Positions 52,829 through 64,000 of a stretch of DNA of 64,000 nucleotides are shown here, in pieces; positions within the stretch are counted from its first letter, which is position 1; each line of letters begins with the position of its first letter. The stretch covers positions 434,001 through 498,000 of the forward strand of contig NZ_QWBU01000001.1 of assembly GCF_003432075.1 (NCBI RefSeq), read 5' to 3'. Below the pieces are notes generated by a model. That model was given only the letters and a program-made list of their open reading frames with translations, made no database searches and had not been told where the DNA came from. This DNA comes from Shinella sp. WSJ-2 (GTDB lineage: Bacteria > Pseudomonadota > Alphaproteobacteria > Rhizobiales > Rhizobiaceae). The translations under genes were made by a program, and so were the position numbers.

Positions 52829-53239
52829 ATGACCAAATCCGAACAGGGCCATCACCGTGAGCGCCAGGATCCACACTGGATCGAATGGCTGACGGGCATC
52901 GTTTCCGCGTTGCTTGTCGCCGCGATGCACGGCTGGCTGACCTGGGAGGCCTTTACCCGCGCGCCGACGCCACCGGATCTCGTCGTGACCGTGCTGACGG
53001 TGGAAAAGACCACGGCGGGCCACCGCGTCGCCTTCGACATCTATAACACCGCAACGACGACGGCAGCGGCAGTGACCGTCGTCGGACGATTGAGGGAGGG
53101 CAACCGGGTGATCGAGGAAAACGACGTGACGTTCGACTATGTCGCGGCGGAATCCAAATCGGCTGGTGCGATCCTCTTTCAGAACGACCCGGCGGGCCGA
53201 ACAGTCGATATTCAACCCGCTGGCTACACCGATCCCTGA
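52829..53239 (+). CDS. TIGR02588-like membrane-anchored protein
   Basis: 136 aa. A basic N-terminus, HWIEWLTGIVSALLVAAMHG as the single membrane helix, and a periplasmic beta-domain (VAFDIYNTATTTAAAVTVVG) with one Trp-rich turn. It typically accompanies TIGR02587 proteins, so the two may form a complex. Function unknown. Confidence 0.75.
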   Translation: MTKSEQGHHRERQDPHWIEWLTGIVSALLVAAMHGWLTWEAFTRAPTPPDLVVTVLTVEKTTAGHRVAFDIYNTATTTAAAVTVVGRLREGNRVIEENDVTFDYVAAESKSAGAILFQNDPAGRTVDIQPAGYTDP

Positions 53240-53249
53240 AGTGATTTCC

Positions 53250-53400
53250 GACAAAAACGCGCAGCGATTTTATGCTCGAAATTTCGTGAAAACAAAGGGA
53301 TAGAGCGGCTTTTCGATTCAGGAAAAAGCGCGAATGCTTTCGAAAACGCCGATAAGCTGTGGAAGAGACTCCAGAAACGGAACCAATTTCACTGGTGGGG
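53250..53400. repeat. AT-richer intergenic segment resembling rhizobial repeat
   Basis: The stretch between the TIGR02588-like and M23 genes is locally AT-rich with AAACGCGCAGCGATTTTATGC and TAGAGCGGCTTTTCGATTCA, resembling the family of RIME-like intergenic repeats; part of it is loosely similar to 13510-13555. No gene. It must also hold the promoter of the M23 gene. Confidence 0.35.
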
Positions 53401-53467
53401 ATTGAGCAGCAACAAACGTCCGTGTCCGGCGATGAGAATGGGCATGGCTGATCCTGAAGGTCTATCG

Positions 53468-56555
<3,088 letters not shown>

Positions 56556-56591
56556 TTAGAGAAAAGCTAACGAAAGGAAAGATGGAGACCG

Positions 56592-58262
56592 TTACGTCCC
56601 CCCCGAAAGAAGCCGTGCGGCGGCGGCACGCGCTTCGTCGGTCACGGATGCACCGGCCAGCATTCGGGCGATCTCTTCGGTGCGGGCGCCCTCGTCCATG
56701 CGGGCGACGCGCGTGGCGACGGTTTCGCTGCCCTCGACCGGTCCCTTGGAGATGAGGAGATGCGTGGCAGCACGCGCGGCGACCTGGGGCGCGTGGGTGA
56801 CGGAGAGCACCTGCACCGTCGAGGACAGGCGCTTCAGCCGCTGACCGATGGCATCGGCCACAGCGCCGCCGACGCCGGTGTCGATTTCGTCGAAGACGAG
56901 CGTCGGGGCCGAGCCTCGATCGGCCAGCGCGACCTTGAGCGCCAGCAGGAAGCGGGAAAGCTCGCCGCCCGAGGCGACCTTCATGATCGGGCCGGGACGT
57001 GTGCCGGGATTGGTCTGGACGTGGAATTCGACCGTGTCGATCCCCTCCTCCGCCCCGCCATCGGGGTCAGTGGCGATCTCGACGGTGAAGCGCGCGCGCT
57101 CCAGCTTCAGTGCCGGCAGCTCGGCCATCACGGCGGCGGCGAGCGCAACAGCGGTGTGGTGCCGCCTTTCGGAAAGCGACTTGGCGGAGATTTCGAAGGC
57201 GGCGCGCGCTTCCGTCAGCCGCGCCTGCAACTGCACCAGCTTCTCCTCACCGGCATCGAGATCCGCCAGGTCGGCGATCATCTTGGCGGCAAGCGCGGGA
57301 AGACCGGTGACGGGAACGGAATATTTGCGGGCGGCGGCACGCAGCGCAAACAGCCGCTCCTCCGTGCGCTCCAACTCCTTGGGGTCGTATTCCGTCTTGC
57401 GCAACGCCGTCTCGACAGCCATCTGCGCATCGGACAGCTGGTTCAGCGCCAGATCGAGCAGTTCGACGGTTTCTTCGAGCAGGCCGGGCGCCTCGTGGCT
57501 CTTGCGCTCCAGCCGGCGCACGAGGGCGGCAATCAGCGGCACAGGCGATGCGCTGCCGTTCAGGAATTCGCTCGCCTCGTTGATGTCACCGGCGATACGC
57601 TCGGCCTTCATCATGCGGGCACGCACCTCTGCAAGCGCATCCTCCTCGCCATCCTGCGGCGAGAGCACTTCCAGCTCCTCGACAGACGAGCGCAGATAGT
57701 CCGCCTCGCGGGCGGCCGCCTCCACTTTCTCGCGGTGTCGGCGCAATGTGCGCTCGGCTTCCTTCCAGTGATGATAGAGCGTGCCGACATCGGCCGCCGC
57801 CTCGCTCAAGCCGCCGAAGGCGTCGAGCAGCAGGCGGTGCGCATCGGTATCGACCAGCGCGCGGTCGTCATGCTGGCCGTGGATTTCCACAAGCAGCTGT
57901 CCGGCCTGGCGCATGAGTTGTACGGAGACCGGCTGGTCGTTGACATAAGCCTTGGTGCGACCGTCGGCGGATTGCTGGCGGCGGAAAATGAGATCGCCGT
58001 CGTCGTCGATGCCGTTGTCACGCAGCAGCGCACGCGCCGCATGCGTCATCGGCACGTCGAAGACCGCCGTCACCTGGCCGCGTTCGATGCCATGGCGCAC
58101 CAGCGAGCCGTCGCCGCGCCCGCCGAGCGCCAGCGAGAGACTGTCGAGAAGAATGGATTTGCCGGCGCCCGTCTCACCCGTCAGCACGGAGAGACCAGGC
58201 TCGAACGCAAGGTCGAGCCGTTCGATCAGGACGATATCGCGGATCGATAGCTGCGCCAGCAT
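56592..58262 (-). CDS. recN: DNA repair ATPase RecN
   Basis: 556 aa SMC-like protein. Walker A is LTGETGAGKSILLDSLSLAL, the coiled-coil arms span about residues 150-370, the signature KVASGGELSRFLLALK and Walker B TLVFDEIDTGVGG close the head domain. It acts at double-strand breaks with RecA. It lies 16 nt after bamD, so both may be cotranscribed. Confidence 0.95.
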   Translation of the reverse strand: MLAQLSIRDIVLIERLDLAFEPGLSVLTGETGAGKSILLDSLSLALGGRGDGSLVRHGIERGQVTAVFDVPMTHAARALLRDNGIDDDGDLIFRRQQSADGRTKAYVNDQPVSVQLMRQAGQLLVEIHGQHDDRALVDTDAHRLLLDAFGGLSEAAADVGTLYHHWKEAERTLRRHREKVEAAAREADYLRSSVEELEVLSPQDGEEDALAEVRARMMKAERIAGDINEASEFLNGSASPVPLIAALVRRLERKSHEAPGLLEETVELLDLALNQLSDAQMAVETALRKTEYDPKELERTEERLFALRAAARKYSVPVTGLPALAAKMIADLADLDAGEEKLVQLQARLTEARAAFEISAKSLSERRHHTAVALAAAVMAELPALKLERARFTVEIATDPDGGAEEGIDTVEFHVQTNPGTRPGPIMKVASGGELSRFLLALKVALADRGSAPTLVFDEIDTGVGGAVADAIGQRLKRLSSTVQVLSVTHAPQVAARAATHLLISKGPVEGSETVATRVARMDEGARTEEIARMLAGASVTDEARAAAARLLSGGT

Positions 58263-58278
58263 GGCAGGTGCTCTTGGT

Positions 58279-59145
58279 TCAGGCGCCGATCAGCTTCTTG
58301 CCGGCGCGCGAAATCCAGGAACCGTTGTTCTCACGCGGCTCCAGGCCCTTCGACTGCAGCAGCTTGTAGCTGTCGGCATACCACTGGCTGTCCGGATAGT
58401 TATGGCCGAGAACGGCGGCCGCCGTCTGCGCTTCGCTTGCGAGACCCATCGCATAATAGGTCTCGACGAGACGGGCTAGCGCTTCCTCGATCTGGTTGGT
58501 CATCGGATAGGTTTCGACGACCACACGGAACCGGCTGACGGCCGCGATGAATTCCTTGCGCTCGAGATAGTAGCGGCCGATCTGCATTTCCTTGCCGGCG
58601 AGCTGGTCTCGGGCGAAACGCATCTTGGCCTGGGCGTCCTCGACATATTCCGAGTTCGGATAATTATCGACGACGGCCTTCATCGCTTCGAGCGTCTGCT
58701 GCGAGGTGCGCTGGTCCTGTGTCACGCTCGGGATCTGCTTCCAGTAGGACAGGCCGATGATGTACTGCGCGTAGGCCGCGTCCTGCGATTCCGGATAGAG
58801 GTTCAGGTAGCGCTTGCCGGCGGTGATCGCCTCTTCATAGGCACCCTGGCGGTAGCTGGTGAACGCGCTCATCACGAGCGCCTTGCGCGCCTGATCGGAG
58901 AACGGGTTCTGCCGGTCGACGGCCGCGAACTTGCGGTTCGCCTCGCCCACCTTGCCGGCCTGCAGGTTCGCCAGGCCCTGATTGTAGAGCGTATCGGCGG
59001 ATTCCGTCTCGCCTGATAGTTTCGTGATATCGATGTCGGGATCAGACTGGCAGGCAGAAAGACCAATCGAAGACGCCGTAGCGACAAGCGTAAGATAGAC
59101 AATGCGCGCCGTCTTCTTCACACCAACAGACCCTGCAACAACCAT
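58279..59145 (-). CDS. bamD: Outer membrane assembly lipoprotein BamD
   Basis: 288 aa from the ATG at 59145. A lipoprotein signal ends at LSACQSD. Several tetratricopeptide-like helices follow ([54 protein letters not shown]). BamD is the essential partner of BamA in inserting outer-membrane proteins. Located between lpxC and recN, as usual in Rhizobiaceae. Confidence 0.95.
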   Translation of the reverse strand: MVVAGSVGVKKTARIVYLTLVATASSIGLSACQSDPDIDITKLSGETESADTLYNQGLANLQAGKVGEANRKFAAVDRQNPFSDQARKALVMSAFTSYRQGAYEEAITAGKRYLNLYPESQDAAYAQYIIGLSYWKQIPSVTQDQRTSQQTLEAMKAVVDNYPNSEYVEDAQAKMRFARDQLAGKEMQIGRYYLERKEFIAAVSRFRVVVETYPMTNQIEEALARLVETYYAMGLASEAQTAAAVLGHNYPDSQWYADSYKLLQSKGLEPRENNGSWISRAGKKLIGA

Positions 59146-59300
59146 GTGATAATCCCAGTTCAACGGCGCCCCATGCGGACGGGCCGCATATGCGCCCCGC
59201 GTTGTATCTCCAAAAGCGTGAAGATCGCAACGCCATGCCCACGCATTAACGCATTTTTATGGCATTCGTGTCGGGAAAGAAGACGGAATGCGGCACGGCC

Positions 59301-60251
59301 TCAAAGAGACCAGGGCGCAAATTCCGGTGCGTTGACGGCGATCAGCTCCCGCTGGCCGGCACGCGAACGCGGTGCAGCGGCTTCGACAACCTCATAGGCC
59401 GAGCGGTCGCTGAGCAGCGCCTTGAGGGCATGCGCATTCATCTTGTGGCCGCCGCGGTAGGAGCGGTAGCAGCCGATGAACTGCGCACCGGCAAGCGCCA
59501 GATCACCGACGGCATCGAGCGTCTTGTGGCGCACGAACTCGTCCTTTGCGTAGCGCAGGCCTTCGACATTGATCACGGTGTTGTCATCGGAGATGACGAC
59601 CGAGTTCTCCAGCGAGGAGCCGAGTGCCAGGCCGGCGGCCCAGAGACGCTCGACATCCCGCATGAAGCCGAAGGTGCGGGCGCGCGACAGCTCGCTGCGG
59701 AAGGTGGCGGGCGAAAGATCGCCCTTCCAGGACTGGCGGCCGATGAGCGGGCAGTCGAAATCGATCTCGACCTCGAATCGCGTGCCGTCATAAGGCGAGA
59801 ACTCAGCCCAGGAGGCGCCGGCCTCGACGCGGACAGGCTTGATGATTCGGATGTAACGGCGCTTTACGGCGAGCGGGATCAGGCCCACCTCATCGATTGC
59901 CTCGATGAAGGGCGCGGAGCTGCCGTCCATGATCGGCATTTCGGCACCGTTGACCTCGATCAGCGTGTTGTCGAGGCCAAGCGCGTAGAGCGCGGCCATG
60001 ACGTGCTCGACGGTTGCTATCGAGGTAGCCGGAGAAAAGCCGAGCACGGTGCAGAGATCGGTGCTGCCGACCTGGGAGGAGACTGCACGGTATTCGCTGA
60101 CGGTACCGTCGGCGAACTGACGCTGAAAGACGATGCCGCTGTCGGCTTCGGCCGGATTGAAGGTGATCGAGACCGGCACGCCGGAATGCACGCCCGTGCC
60201 GGAAATCGTCACCGGGCTTGCAATCGTGGTCTGAAAACCGAGCATCGTCAT
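59301..60251 (-). CDS. lpxC: UDP-3-O-acyl-N-acetylglucosamine deacetylase
   Basis: 316 aa; the ATG at 60251 fits a GAGG best, others at 60257 and 60245 are close. Catalyses the committed step of lipid A synthesis. Zinc and catalytic residues: His in SGTGVHSGVPV and TVEHVMAALYALG, and the late metal ligands in VRHKTLDAVGDLALAG. The conserved AAPRSRAGQ-like C-terminus is present. It follows ftsZ after a terminator. Confidence 0.96.
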   Translation of the reverse strand: MTMLGFQTTIASPVTISGTGVHSGVPVSITFNPAEADSGIVFQRQFADGTVSEYRAVSSQVGSTDLCTVLGFSPATSIATVEHVMAALYALGLDNTLIEVNGAEMPIMDGSSAPFIEAIDEVGLIPLAVKRRYIRIIKPVRVEAGASWAEFSPYDGTRFEVEIDFDCPLIGRQSWKGDLSPATFRSELSRARTFGFMRDVERLWAAGLALGSSLENSVVISDDNTVINVEGLRYAKDEFVRHKTLDAVGDLALAGAQFIGCYRSYRGGHKMNAHALKALLSDRSAYEVVEAAAPRSRAGQRELIAVNAPEFAPWSL

Positions 60252-60535
60252 GTGCATTCGCCTCGTCTTGTTGCCGGCTCATTCTTCGCCGACACTTTCA
60301 GTTTCGGGCCCAAGGGAGTCCTTTGGCCGGACGCCTTGCGCCCGCCGACAAAGTTTGCCTGATCGTCTGGAGTGGCTTGATGCGCTCCGGCTTCCTGCCG
60401 GCGATCCGAATCCTGACTGGCCCCTGTGCCTAACCTAAATCTAGTAGGTCCCTCAGCGTCTTACAAATCACTGTTTCTTTCGCTTTGTTACGGTTTTATT
60501 CGACGCGTAAGCCATTGAGATAAAACCGAAAACAA
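60252..60535. other. Gene-free stretch: lpxC promoter region
   Basis: No gene is found between ftsZ and lpxC. The section near 60461-60535 is unusually AT-rich (TTTCTTTCGCTTTGTTACGGTTTTATT), so the leftward lpxC promoter probably lies there; no exact -35/-10 pair is convincing. The remainder would be the lpxC leader. Confidence 0.5.
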
Positions 60536-60563
60536 AAATGCCCGGATCTAGATCCGGGCATTT
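60536..60563 (-). terminator. Terminator after ftsZ, perfect 28-bp palindrome
   Basis: AAATGCCCGGATCT and AGATCCGGGCATTT are exact inverted repeats with no spacer, 22 nt after the ftsZ stop. Reading leftward, a T-rich TTTGTTTTCGG tract follows. Confidence 0.8.
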
Positions 60564-60585
60564 CGTTACCAAGCCGTGCGCGGCC

Positions 60586-62340
60586 TCAATTCGACTGGCG
60601 GCGCAGGAAGGCCGGAATTTCCAGCTGGTCTTCCTCGTGCAGCGAACGCGGCTGCGGATTGGCGCGGCCGTGATCGTCGAGCTGGCCGCGACGCGGTGCG
60701 TAGAGGCTGGCTTCCGGCGACAGCGCGCGGCGCTGCTGCTGGGCTACCGGCTCCTGCTGCACGGGCTGCTGCGGCTCTTCATGACGGCCGAGCGACGAGG
60801 TCAGGCGCTTGAGGAGACCCATCGGGCCGCGCTCTTCGCTGTGGGTCGCCACCGGCTGCTGGGCCGAACGATGATCGATTTCAGCCTGCACGACCGGCGG
60901 GAAGTCCTCGATCTTCGGCATGCGCATGGTCTGCGGCTCCTGACGGATGATCGGAGCGGCGGGCTCGACGCGCTGCTGCAGAACCGGAGCGGCCTGCTGC
61001 ACCGGCTGCTGGACCGGAGCGACGCGCTGGACAACCGGTGCTTCGGCCGGAGCCGAGAACAGGCGGTTCTGCAGGCGCGGCTCTTCCTGAACCTGGGCGA
61101 CCGGCTGGGCCTGTACCGGGCGGCTTGCCGGAATGGCCAGCTCGCGTTCGAGGCTTTCTTCCGAAGCGCGGATGGCTTCGGCGATCGGATCGACGACCGG
61201 CTGCTGGGCAACCGGCTGCTGCAGCACGGGCTGCGGCTGCTGGGCGACCGGCTGGGGCTGCGGGGCGACGGCGACCGGCTGAGCCTGCGGCTGGACCGGA
61301 ACGGCGGCGGACGGACGAACTACCGGCTTGCTGAGGCTGCGAAAGTCAGCATTCCGTGCAGCCACCTCCGAGGCCGCGCGATCGATACCGGTTGCAACAA
61401 CGGAAACGCGGATCAGGCCTTCGAGCTCTTCATCGAAGGTAGCACCGAGAATGATGTTTGCGTCCGGATCGACTTCCTCGCGGATACGGGTTGCCGCTTC
61501 GTCGACTTCGAAGAGGGTGAGGTCGCGACCGCCGGTGATGGAGATCAGCAGGCCCTGTGCGCCCTTCATCGAGGTTTCGTCGAGCAGCGGGTTAGCGATG
61601 GCGGCTTCGGCAGCGGCCATTGCGCGGCCTTCGCCCGATGCTTCGCCCGTGCCCATCATGGCGCGGCCCATCTCGCGCATCACCGAGCGGACGTCGGCGA
61701 AGTCGAGGTTGATGAGGCCTTCCTTGACCATGAGGTCGGTGATGCATGCAACGCCCGAGTACAGAACCTGGTCGGCCATCGCGAAGGCGTCGGCGAACGT
61801 GGTCTTGTCGTTGGCGATGCGGAAGAGGTTCTGGTTCGGGATGACGATGAGCGTGTCGACCGACTTCTGCAGTTCCTGGATGCCTTCTTCGGCCAGACGC
61901 ATGCGGCGGCCGCCTTCGAAGTGGAACGGCTTGGTGACGACACCGACCGTCAGGATGCCCTTGTTGCGGGCAGCCTGGGCAACCACCGGAGCCGCGCCCG
62001 TGCCCGTGCCGCCGCCCATGCCGGCGGTAACGAAGCACATGTGGGTGCCGTTCAGGTGATCGATGATCTCGTCGATGCACTCTTCGGCAGCGGCGCGGCC
62101 GACTTCCGGCTGCGAACCGGCGCCGAGGCCTTCCGTGACGGCGACACCCATCTGGATGATCCGCGAAGCCTTGGTCATGGTCAGCGCCTGAGCGTCGGTG
62201 TTGGCAACGACGAAGTCGACGCCTTCCAGGCCCGCGGTGATCATGTTGTTGACGGCGTTGCCGCCACCGCCACCGACGCCGAAGACGGTGATGCGGGGCT
62301 TCAGCTCGGTGATGTCCGGCTTCTGGAGCTTGATAGTCAT
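60586..62340 (-). CDS. ftsZ: Cell division protein FtsZ with long Pro/Gln-rich linker
   Basis: 584 aa from the ATG at 62340, which has AAGGAAC upstream; an earlier ATG is rejected. The tubulin-like GTPase is complete: [16 protein letters not shown], the GTP loop [15 protein letters not shown], and the T7 loop [11 protein letters not shown]. From about residue 320 a 250-residue linker rich in Gln, Pro and Val follows (repeated QPVAQQPV-like units). The C-terminal peptide EIPAFLRRQ binds FtsA and others. Long linkers are typical of rhizobial FtsZ1. Confidence 0.97.
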   Translation of the reverse strand: MTIKLQKPDITELKPRITVFGVGGGGGNAVNNMITAGLEGVDFVVANTDAQALTMTKASRIIQMGVAVTEGLGAGSQPEVGRAAAEECIDEIIDHLNGTHMCFVTAGMGGGTGTGAAPVVAQAARNKGILTVGVVTKPFHFEGGRRMRLAEEGIQELQKSVDTLIVIPNQNLFRIANDKTTFADAFAMADQVLYSGVACITDLMVKEGLINLDFADVRSVMREMGRAMMGTGEASGEGRAMAAAEAAIANPLLDETSMKGAQGLLISITGGRDLTLFEVDEAATRIREEVDPDANIILGATFDEELEGLIRVSVVATGIDRAASEVAARNADFRSLSKPVVRPSAAVPVQPQAQPVAVAPQPQPVAQQPQPVLQQPVAQQPVVDPIAEAIRASEESLERELAIPASRPVQAQPVAQVQEEPRLQNRLFSAPAEAPVVQRVAPVQQPVQQAAPVLQQRVEPAAPIIRQEPQTMRMPKIEDFPPVVQAEIDHRSAQQPVATHSEERGPMGLLKRLTSSLGRHEEPQQPVQQEPVAQQQRRALSPEASLYAPRRGQLDDHGRANPQPRSLHEEDQLEIPAFLRRQSN

Positions 62341-62441
62341 TGCAGTGTTCCTTTCGTTTCCGGCCGCTTCGCCCAGCCGGTCTATTCCCAAAACTCAGTT
62401 GTCGGTCTTTCCCGGCACTCTCTACGCCGCCGGAAAACCCG

Positions 62442-63773
62442 TCAGAAACTTTCCTTCAGCCACTGTCCCATGCGGGCGATGCGGCCATTGCCCCCCGTCA
62501 GCTGCGAGAGCATACCGCCCTGCACAGCGTGTTCTTCCAGTTCCGCGACCTGCGGATAGATCATCAGGCCGACCGCCGTCGAAAAGGCCGGGCCCTTCGC
62601 CGCCGTCGGCAGGCCGGACACGCCGAGCGGGCGGCCGATGCGGACATTGCGGGCGAGGATGCGGCGGGCCGCTTCCGGCAGGCCCGTCAGCTGGCTGGCG
62701 CCGCCCGTCAGCACAATCCGCTTGCCGACGATCGGCGAGAAGCCGGAACGCTGGATGCGGTCGCGAATGAGTTCGAGCGTCTCTTCGATACGGGCCCGCA
62801 CGATGCGCGAGATGAGCGCGCGCGGCACATGGGTCGGCTGGTCACGGTCGTCTTCGCCGATCGGCGGGACGGTGAGGATGTCGCGCTCGTCGCCGGCATT
62901 GGCGAGAGCGGAGCCGTGCACGACCTTCAGGCGCTCGGCGTCCTCGATACGGGTCGAGAGGCCGCGGGCAAGGTCGGTGGTGACGTGATGGCCGCCAAGG
63001 GACACCGCGTCGGAATGCACCAGCTTGCCTTCGGCGAAGACGGAGATCGTCGTCGTGCCGCCACCCATGTCGATGCAGGCGCAGCCGAGTTCGACTTCGT
63101 CGTCGACCAGAGCCGAAAGGCCACTGGCATAAGGCGTGGCAACCATGCCCTCGACGGAGAGGTGAGCACGGTTGATGCAGAGCTCGAGGTTCTTGAGCGA
63201 GGTGCGCTCGGCCGTCAGCACATGCATGTCGACCCCAAGCACGTCGCCATACATGGAGAGCGGATCGCGGATGCCGCGCTCGCCATCCAGCGAGAAGCCG
63301 GTCGGCAGCGAGTGGAGAATGGCACGGTCCTGGCGCAGCGACTGCTGGCCGGCAACGGCAAGCACCTTGCGCAGGTCGTTGGCATCGACTTCCTGACCAC
63401 CGAGATCGATGGTGGCAGTGTAGATGTCGCTCTGCAGGCGGCCGGCGGATACGTTGACGATCAGGCTCTCGATGGTGAGACCGGCCATGCGCTCGGCCGC
63501 ATCGACGGCGAGACGGACGACGCTTTCGGCAGCATCGAGATCGGCGATCACCCCGTTCTTCACACCGCGGGATTTCTGGTGGCCGATGCCGATGATCTCG
63601 ACATTGTGCGTGCGGCCCGGAAGGATTTCGCTCTCGGCGCGCGGCGTCAGCCGGCCGATCATGCAGACGACCTTGGTGGAACCGATGTCAAGGACCGAAA
63701 CGACGTGAGCCCGCTTGGAAGACAGCGGCTTCAAGCGCGGCAGGCCGAAATGGGACGAACCGAAAATGCTCAT
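62442..63773 (-). CDS. ftsA: Cell division protein FtsA
   Basis: 443 aa actin-like protein. Phosphate-1 motif VLDIGSTKVVCMIGRL, phosphate-2 CIDMGGGTTTISVF, adenosine motif IVLTGGASQLTGL. The C-terminus ends in a short amphipathic MGQWLKESF helix that anchors it to the membrane. It tethers FtsZ. The start overlaps the ftsQ stop by ATGA; ftsZ follows after 101 nt. Confidence 0.97.
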   Translation of the reverse strand: MSIFGSSHFGLPRLKPLSSKRAHVVSVLDIGSTKVVCMIGRLTPRAESEILPGRTHNVEIIGIGHQKSRGVKNGVIADLDAAESVVRLAVDAAERMAGLTIESLIVNVSAGRLQSDIYTATIDLGGQEVDANDLRKVLAVAGQQSLRQDRAILHSLPTGFSLDGERGIRDPLSMYGDVLGVDMHVLTAERTSLKNLELCINRAHLSVEGMVATPYASGLSALVDDEVELGCACIDMGGGTTTISVFAEGKLVHSDAVSLGGHHVTTDLARGLSTRIEDAERLKVVHGSALANAGDERDILTVPPIGEDDRDQPTHVPRALISRIVRARIEETLELIRDRIQRSGFSPIVGKRIVLTGGASQLTGLPEAARRILARNVRIGRPLGVSGLPTAAKGPAFSTAVGLMIYPQVAELEEHAVQGGMLSQLTGGNGRIARMGQWLKESF

Positions 63774-64000
63774 GTGCGCTTCGCTGCCTTCTTCAGGTCC
63801 TTGGCCCTCTGCTCGACCGCCTTATTGCGACGTTCGAGCGCCCCTTCCGTCAATTGAACCGTCGTGCGGTCTTCGAGACGCAGATCGACGGCTGCGATGT
63901 CGCGCTCCAGAAGCTGTTCGCTCGCATCGAGCGAGGCCAGCATGTCCATGGCGCGCGGCACATTGTGTTCCGGCAGCTTGACGACGATGCCGTTTTCGAG
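63770..64000 (-). CDS. ftsQ: Cell division protein FtsQ, C-terminal part
   Basis: Only the last 76 codons are in the window; the start lies beyond its right edge. The visible end (LENGIVVKLPEHNVPRAMD..., DIAAVDLRLEDRTTVQLTEG) matches the end of the FtsQ beta domain, whose D-L-R-x-x-D strand and following segment contact FtsB/FtsL. A Lys/Arg-rich tail closes it. The stop overlaps ftsA by ATGA, the usual ftsQA coupling. Confidence 0.9.
   Translation of the reverse strand, partial: LENGIVVKLPEHNVPRAMDMLASLDASEQLLERDIAAVDLRLEDRTTVQLTEGALERRNKAVEQRAKDLKKAAKRT

Noticed and set aside
60538-62559. 673-codon plus-strand frame opposite ftsZ
   Set aside because: Shadow of ftsZ; Arg/Leu/Asp-rich composition without motifs.

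Overview
The window comes from a GC-rich alphaproteobacterium, most probably a member of the Rhizobiaceae (Rhizobium/Agrobacterium/Ensifer/Shinella type; genus not decided). Evidence: the gene order ftsQ-ftsA-ftsZ-lpxC-bamD-recN-ligA at the right end, an FtsZ with a very long Pro/Gln-rich linker, a chemoreceptor ending in an Asn-Trp-Glu-Glu-Phe pentapeptide, an alpha-r14/NfeR1-like small RNA carrying anti-Shine-Dalgarno loops, and dispersed rhizobial-type palindromic repeats. I see no tRNA, rRNA, insertion sequence, prophage or CRISPR array.

Left part (1-6 kb): a cut-off exported protein, an amidase, an NmrA-like reductase/DUF1772 pair facing its own TetR regulator across a tandem operator, a DUF4034-like protein and a VWA (DUF1194) protein.

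6.4-21.4 kb is the most interesting segment. It holds a Rieske non-haem oxygenase of the N-demethylase type, a class III aminotransferase, a complete polyamine/betaine-type ABC transporter, a small-molecule methyltransferase, a BetI-like TetR regulator, two phytoene-desaturase-like FAD oxidoreductases, a GcvT-like (tetrahydrofolate-dependent) demethylase and an 81-codon small protein. Three promoters share the palindrome TGAATGWWCRTTCA, so I read them as one regulon for uptake and stepwise demethylation/oxidation of a methylated amine or betaine-like compound. The substrate is unknown and I know no described pathway with this gene set. A D,D-carboxypeptidase gene lies inside the block but is not obviously part of it.

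21.4-26.6 kb: an RND efflux operon (adaptor, pump, terminal TetR gene) with an AcrR-box-like operator in its promoter. 26.7-39 kb: amino-sugar/muropeptide utilisation in two divergent operons. The leftward one is murQ, sugar ABC transporter, Gfo/Idh/MocA oxidoreductase and ABC ATPase. The rightward one is GlcNAc-type kinase, GntR regulator, SIS-domain deaminase, nagA, dipeptidase and cutC. GGTAT half-sites are clustered between them.

39-54 kb: creA, a cheW/chemoreceptor pair, a small membrane protein, a SCO protein, prmA, the sRNA, an aminopeptidase P, azlCD, panBC, a DEAD-box helicase with a repeated tail, TIGR02587/TIGR02588-type membrane proteins and an M23 peptidase-like membrane protein. 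54-64 kb: core cell-cycle, envelope and repair genes ligA, recN, bamD, lpxC, ftsZ, ftsA and the end of ftsQ, all leftward.
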